Shown: one piece after another, positions 60,701 to 64,000 of the stretch
Layout of the letters: each line of letters begins with the position of its first letter
How positions within the stretch are numbered: the stretch's first letter is position 1
Source: Beauveria sp. NWAFU-1
Lineage: Eukaryota; Ascomycota; Sordariomycetes; Hypocreales; Cordycipitaceae
Length of the DNA: 64,000 nt
NCBI GenBank assembly: GCA_024472245.1
Contig: JANBXD010000006.1
Coordinates: 1,426,001-1,490,000, forward strand
Reading direction: 5' to 3'
Notes under the pieces: model-generated
What the model was told of the DNA's origin: nothing
Databases searched by the model: none
Seen by the model: the letters and a program-made list of their open reading frames with translations, nothing else
Made by a program: the position numbers and the translations under genes

Positions 60701-61326
60701 TCCTACTAACCATATCCCCCTATTAGTATAATACGCCAGGTAGCTAACCTAGCGGCTAATCTTAGGAGGAGTAAGCTTACTTAGTATATAACGAAACCAC
60801 GGGTAGAGGCGGCTAGCCTATAAAATAAGTATCCTTCTATCCTATTTAATATATACTATATACTTATATACTTCTAGCTAAACGAGGTAGATAGGTATAC
60901 TTCTAGGTATACTAAAAATAGTAGTTAAAATATACTTACGCCTTATACTATAATAATCTAACTATCTATATTATTACTATATACGTCTAGCTATTCTCTA
61001 TAAGCTCTATACTAAGCGTTATACTAAAACTATCTACGTCTAGGTCTTCTTCTATTATGTTTATTATAAAAGTATAGCGCTTTAGAGGAATAAAACCTCC
61101 TCCCTCTTTTTTAACCTAGGAGATAGTATTTTCTACTATATCTTAAGGTAAATACCTATATATAATTAAAAATAATAAGATCTAAGCTAGGCTATATTTT
61201 ATTATAGGTATATAATTAGCGAATATTACTACTAGCTTATAAATATACTTCTAGGTATCCTAAGCGTCTTAGTTATTAATAACTCCTTTATCCTTATCTC
61301 CTACTCTCTTAGTCTTACTAGATAAG
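57736..61326. repeat. RIP-mutated block with relic coding frames, unrecognised
   Basis: About 3.6 kb in which CG is largely retained but CA/TG depleted. Relic frames on the plus strand can be followed for several hundred bp, for example through 60,550-60,950. No named domain was recognised and no terminal repeats were found. It ends at the LTR beginning at 61,327. Confidence 0.4.
59630..59830 (+). repeat. AGTAAT-rich microsatellite coding a Ser/Asn/Asp-rich linker
   Basis: AGTAAT hexamers with AGC, GAT, GAC and GGC interruptions give a Ser/Asn/Asp/Gly run in one plus-strand frame, then KTPRLYK at about 59,895. This suggests the block encoded a protein with a disordered acidic linker. Confidence 0.55.
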
Positions 61327-61748
61327 TGTTATAAACCAGAATGTACGCAAGGCGGATGGGAGAGGCGGCCTAAGAGAGCGGCCAGACGGGCGCCTACACG
61401 CCGCCTAATTAGGACGTTAGATCACGTAACTAGATCACCGTGGCTCACGGTGAGCCGGCAGTAATCTAGGGTAACATCTACTACGAGGGATTACTAGGAT
61501 CACTAATAATCTAAAGTGATCTAAGGTCTATAGTAGAGAGATAGACGAGTACTTAAGGAGGGGGTATTCCTATAGCTAGGTAGTCTAGATCTCTACTAAT
61601 TAATCTAAGTAATAGTTTTACTATTAAGAGTTCTACTCTTAATAAGACCTTATAAAGATACTACTTACTACTACCTTATAGTATTCTAACTTAACTTACT
61701 ACCTAAGAAATAGATAACTATAGATTAGGAATTTAAGCTATCGTTATA
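61327..61748 (+). repeat. 5' LTR of the truncated gypsy copy
   Basis: 422 bp, TGTTATAAACC... to TCGTTATA. From about 61,500 it aligns closely with the LTR at 44,760 (CTATAGTAGAGAGATAGA, then TTTTACTATTAAGAGTTCTA). The first ~150 bp are unmutated and differ from the other copy, so it is a related subfamily. Confidence 0.85.
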
Positions 61749-61806
61749 TTTTAATTAGTCCTATTTAGTAAGTTACCTTTAAAACCTAAGTAGTTAACCT
61801 TTTATA

Positions 61807-64000
61807 ATGTCTACCATAAGCGGAAACACTACTAACCCTATATAAGTAATATAGTAGATATATTAGCAAATTATAACCTTAACTATATAAGTCTAGGCAC
61901 TCTAGACTAACCCTAGAGGAGGAGCTATACACGCCGTACCTAAATTCCTAAAGCTAGAGGTATTTGACGGAACTAAGGGAAACGTCCGTACCTTCCTTAC
62001 CTAGGCTAAGGCCTATTTAAAGGTTAATACTACTATTAATAGGGAATCCTTAAAGATTCTCTATATTAGAAACCTTCTTATAGGAAAGGTAATAGAATAG
62101 TGGGAGCTAACTCTTAGGGACTATCTTAACAATAAATAACCTAAGGTAGAGACTACTTAAATCTTTAATAACTATAATAATTTTAAGGAACTACTTAAAA
62201 CTACCTTTAGAGACCCTAATAAGATTTAAACTACTACACATAAGCTTAAAGCGCTTAAGTAGATAGGATCTATATAGTACTATATATAAGAGTTTAGGCG
62301 TATTACTACTATTATTAATTAGGATAATAATAGCTAGATAGAACTTTTCTATAATAGACTTAGAGAAGATATAAAAGACAAAATTACTAAAAAGGATTAA
62401 CCTAATGACTTTAATAGGTTTATTAAGTAAGCTATTAAGATTAATAATTATCTCTATATAAGAAAACTTAAATATAGTAGAAGGAGAGTAAGCTACTAAG
62501 GCAACCCTCTATAACGCTATTAGCTAAATACTAGAAGACGCTGAAATAGATCTACGGCCTATAGGACTTACCTAGGCCTAATAGAACTTAATATTATAAA
62601 TAAGGAAAAGGGTAAAACTTATTATAATTATAGTAAGATTAGATACTTCGTAAATAAGTATTACGCCCCTAAGAAAGCTTAGAAACCTATGACTAAGTTA
62701 TAAAAGCTAAATATAGTAAACTAAGATAAATTACCTACTTAAAACGTTAGTATAGTAAATAGTAAAGAATACTTCTCTAAACTAGAGCGAAACTACTACT
62801 TACTAGATAATACTAGTTTAGACAAAGACTAGGATTTCAGGACATAACCTATCCTAGACGAGGAAGAAGACCTTAAAATAATAAGATTAGAAATAACCTA
62901 ATCATAAATTAAAGTAAATGCTAACGTAGTCCTAGAGATACCTCTAAGTAAAAGGAAGGATCTTAAGATTACTAAGTTAGATATAAAAGACATATTTATC
63001 TATATACCTATAATACTACTAGAACTAACTAGTAACTATATAATTAAGGGATAGTCTTATTTTATAAATAGAGAACTTAATATAGTAGTTATATATAGAA
63101 TAGATGTTTTAGACCCTACTATGCTAATAGTAATACTAACTAATAAAGAAAAATAAATCTATAAAAACCTAAAGGTTTTAGAACTTAGACTTATATATAG
63201 AGATTATATAATACTATTATAGGTTTCTTACTTATATAATAGCTATAGACGCTACCTCTAGAAGAAACTAGAGTACTAAATATTTCTAAGCTATAATCTA
63301 GAAAACGAAATTTTTAAGGAGTACGAACTCTAACACTAGAAGATTAGTAAATAAAGAGAGGATTTTATCTCTCTTATTAAAAACCCTAAAGGGGATTACT
63401 ATATTAAGGATAAAAACGCCTATATTATCTACGCTATATTATTAAGATATATAAATAAAGGAAATAGTATACCTATAAGTAGTTTACCTAGTCTAAACTT
63501 GATTAATATAGCTAGTAGATTAAGTAATTACTAAGAAAGCTCTAATATGTTAATATAAAGTTAATAATAATAAAGATAAGAGGAATAAAAAGAAAAGAAA
63601 GAGCGAAAGCTAACCCTCTTTAAGATACTTAGGAGAGTAAGTTAAGAAGTTAAGGAATATAAGAAAAGGTCGGGAAATAACAGCCGTCGTTACTAGTAAG
63701 TCTAGCTCTTCGACGGGGATCTAATAGGTCTCTATATGCTATAAATATTAATAGCTAAGTACACCTTATAGTCAACCTAACTATAAAAGGAAAAATAATC
63801 TAGGTAATAATTAATAGCAGAGCGTAAGGAAACTTTATCTTACTAAATCTTATTAATAAATTATAATTACCTTAGATAGAAAAAGACGAGCCCTACTAAC
63901 TTATAACTATAGAAGGCGATATAGTAAAGTATAACTAAGGAGTAGTTAATATAGAAGTAGTATAACTTCTATTTAATATATAAGGAATAAATCACTAAGT
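61807..64000 (+). pseudogene. Gag and protease relic of the truncated gypsy copy
   Basis: The gag ATG (61807-61809) is intact but the frame meets TAA soon after. LEVFDGTKGNVRTFL near 61,950, ILYIRNLLIGKVIE near 62,060 and LTLRDYLNN near 62,110 match the gag of the 44,760 copy. A zinc-knuckle remnant (YNYSKIRYFVNKYY, from CyNCgKxGHF..KC) lies near 62,620-62,665. The protease region starts near 63,680 and RT would follow beyond the window. Confidence 0.8.

Larger units (their letters stand above)
61327..64000 (+). mobile_element. Second chromodomain-gypsy family copy, truncated by the window edge
   Basis: The 5' LTR and the gag to protease part of a copy related to 44,760-51,459; homology runs in the same order to the right edge. 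The left target sequence is probably ATAAG (61322-61326); the right side is outside the window. It is somewhat less mutated than the other copy. Confidence 0.85.

Noticed and set aside
42228..61326. A complete Starship element
   Set aside because: Only decayed DUF3435 sequences are visible; no element boundaries, target repeats or recognisable cargo genes were found.
1..64000. tRNA or rRNA genes
   Set aside because: No cloverleaf with the T-loop GTTCRANNC and A/B boxes, and no rRNA-like conserved stretch, was noticed in the unmutated islands.

Overview
This is nuclear DNA from a filamentous ascomycete (Pezizomycotina). The evidence is two spliced genes with short GT-AG introns of 55 to 97 nt, a HET-domain gene with its own intron, relics of the fungal DUF3435 tyrosine recombinase family, and very strong repeat-induced point mutation (RIP). 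About 85% of the window is repetitive DNA in which CA and TG have almost vanished into TA, leaving in-frame TAG/TAA stops and almost no ATG. The species cannot be named from the sequence alone.

Layout. 0.2-1.2 kb: a broken FAD-linked oxidase relic (minus strand). 1.2-6.2 kb: RIP block holding a complete 1.84-kb Fot1/Pogo transposon with 49-bp inverted ends and a TA target site. 6.2-9.8 kb: an unmutated gene island with two intact, divergently transcribed genes, a short-chain dehydrogenase and a GFA-type (CENP-V/Mss4-like fold) protein. They share an 830-bp promoter containing two separate tandem duplications. An unmutated 401-bp solo LTR sits 20 bp after the GFA stop codon. 9.8-25.9 kb: a nested transposon block. 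A second Pogo family lies at 10.4-12.2 kb, and a 12.7-kb Ty3/gypsy element (12,714-25,417) sits inside another copy of that Pogo family. Its LTRs are the mutated relatives of the solo LTR. 25.9-28.85 kb: a second gene island with an intact HET-domain gene.

28.85-42.17 kb: a large element bounded by ~70-bp inverted ends and an 11-bp direct repeat. It carries about 30 copies of a short imperfect-palindrome motif and is split by a complete gypsy element (32,529-40,044). 42.23-44.6 kb: a DUF3435 recombinase relic of the family that includes Starship captains; a second partial copy lies at 52.7-53.66 kb. 44.76-51.46 kb: a complete chromodomain gypsy element with its target duplication. 52.5-55.1 kb: three satellite arrays, including a GC-rich 16-bp minisatellite arranged as a large inverted repeat. 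55.8-61.3 kb: long relic reading frames I do not recognise. 61.3 kb to the right edge: a second copy of the chromodomain gypsy family, cut by the window.

Only three genes look functional: SDR, GFA and HET. The rest is RIP-silenced mobile DNA. Most boundaries can be read at base level from paired terminal repeats and target duplications, so the order of insertions can be partly reconstructed. All domain calls in RIP regions rest on conserved residues seen after reading TAG/TAA as former Gln or Trp codons; no database search was possible.
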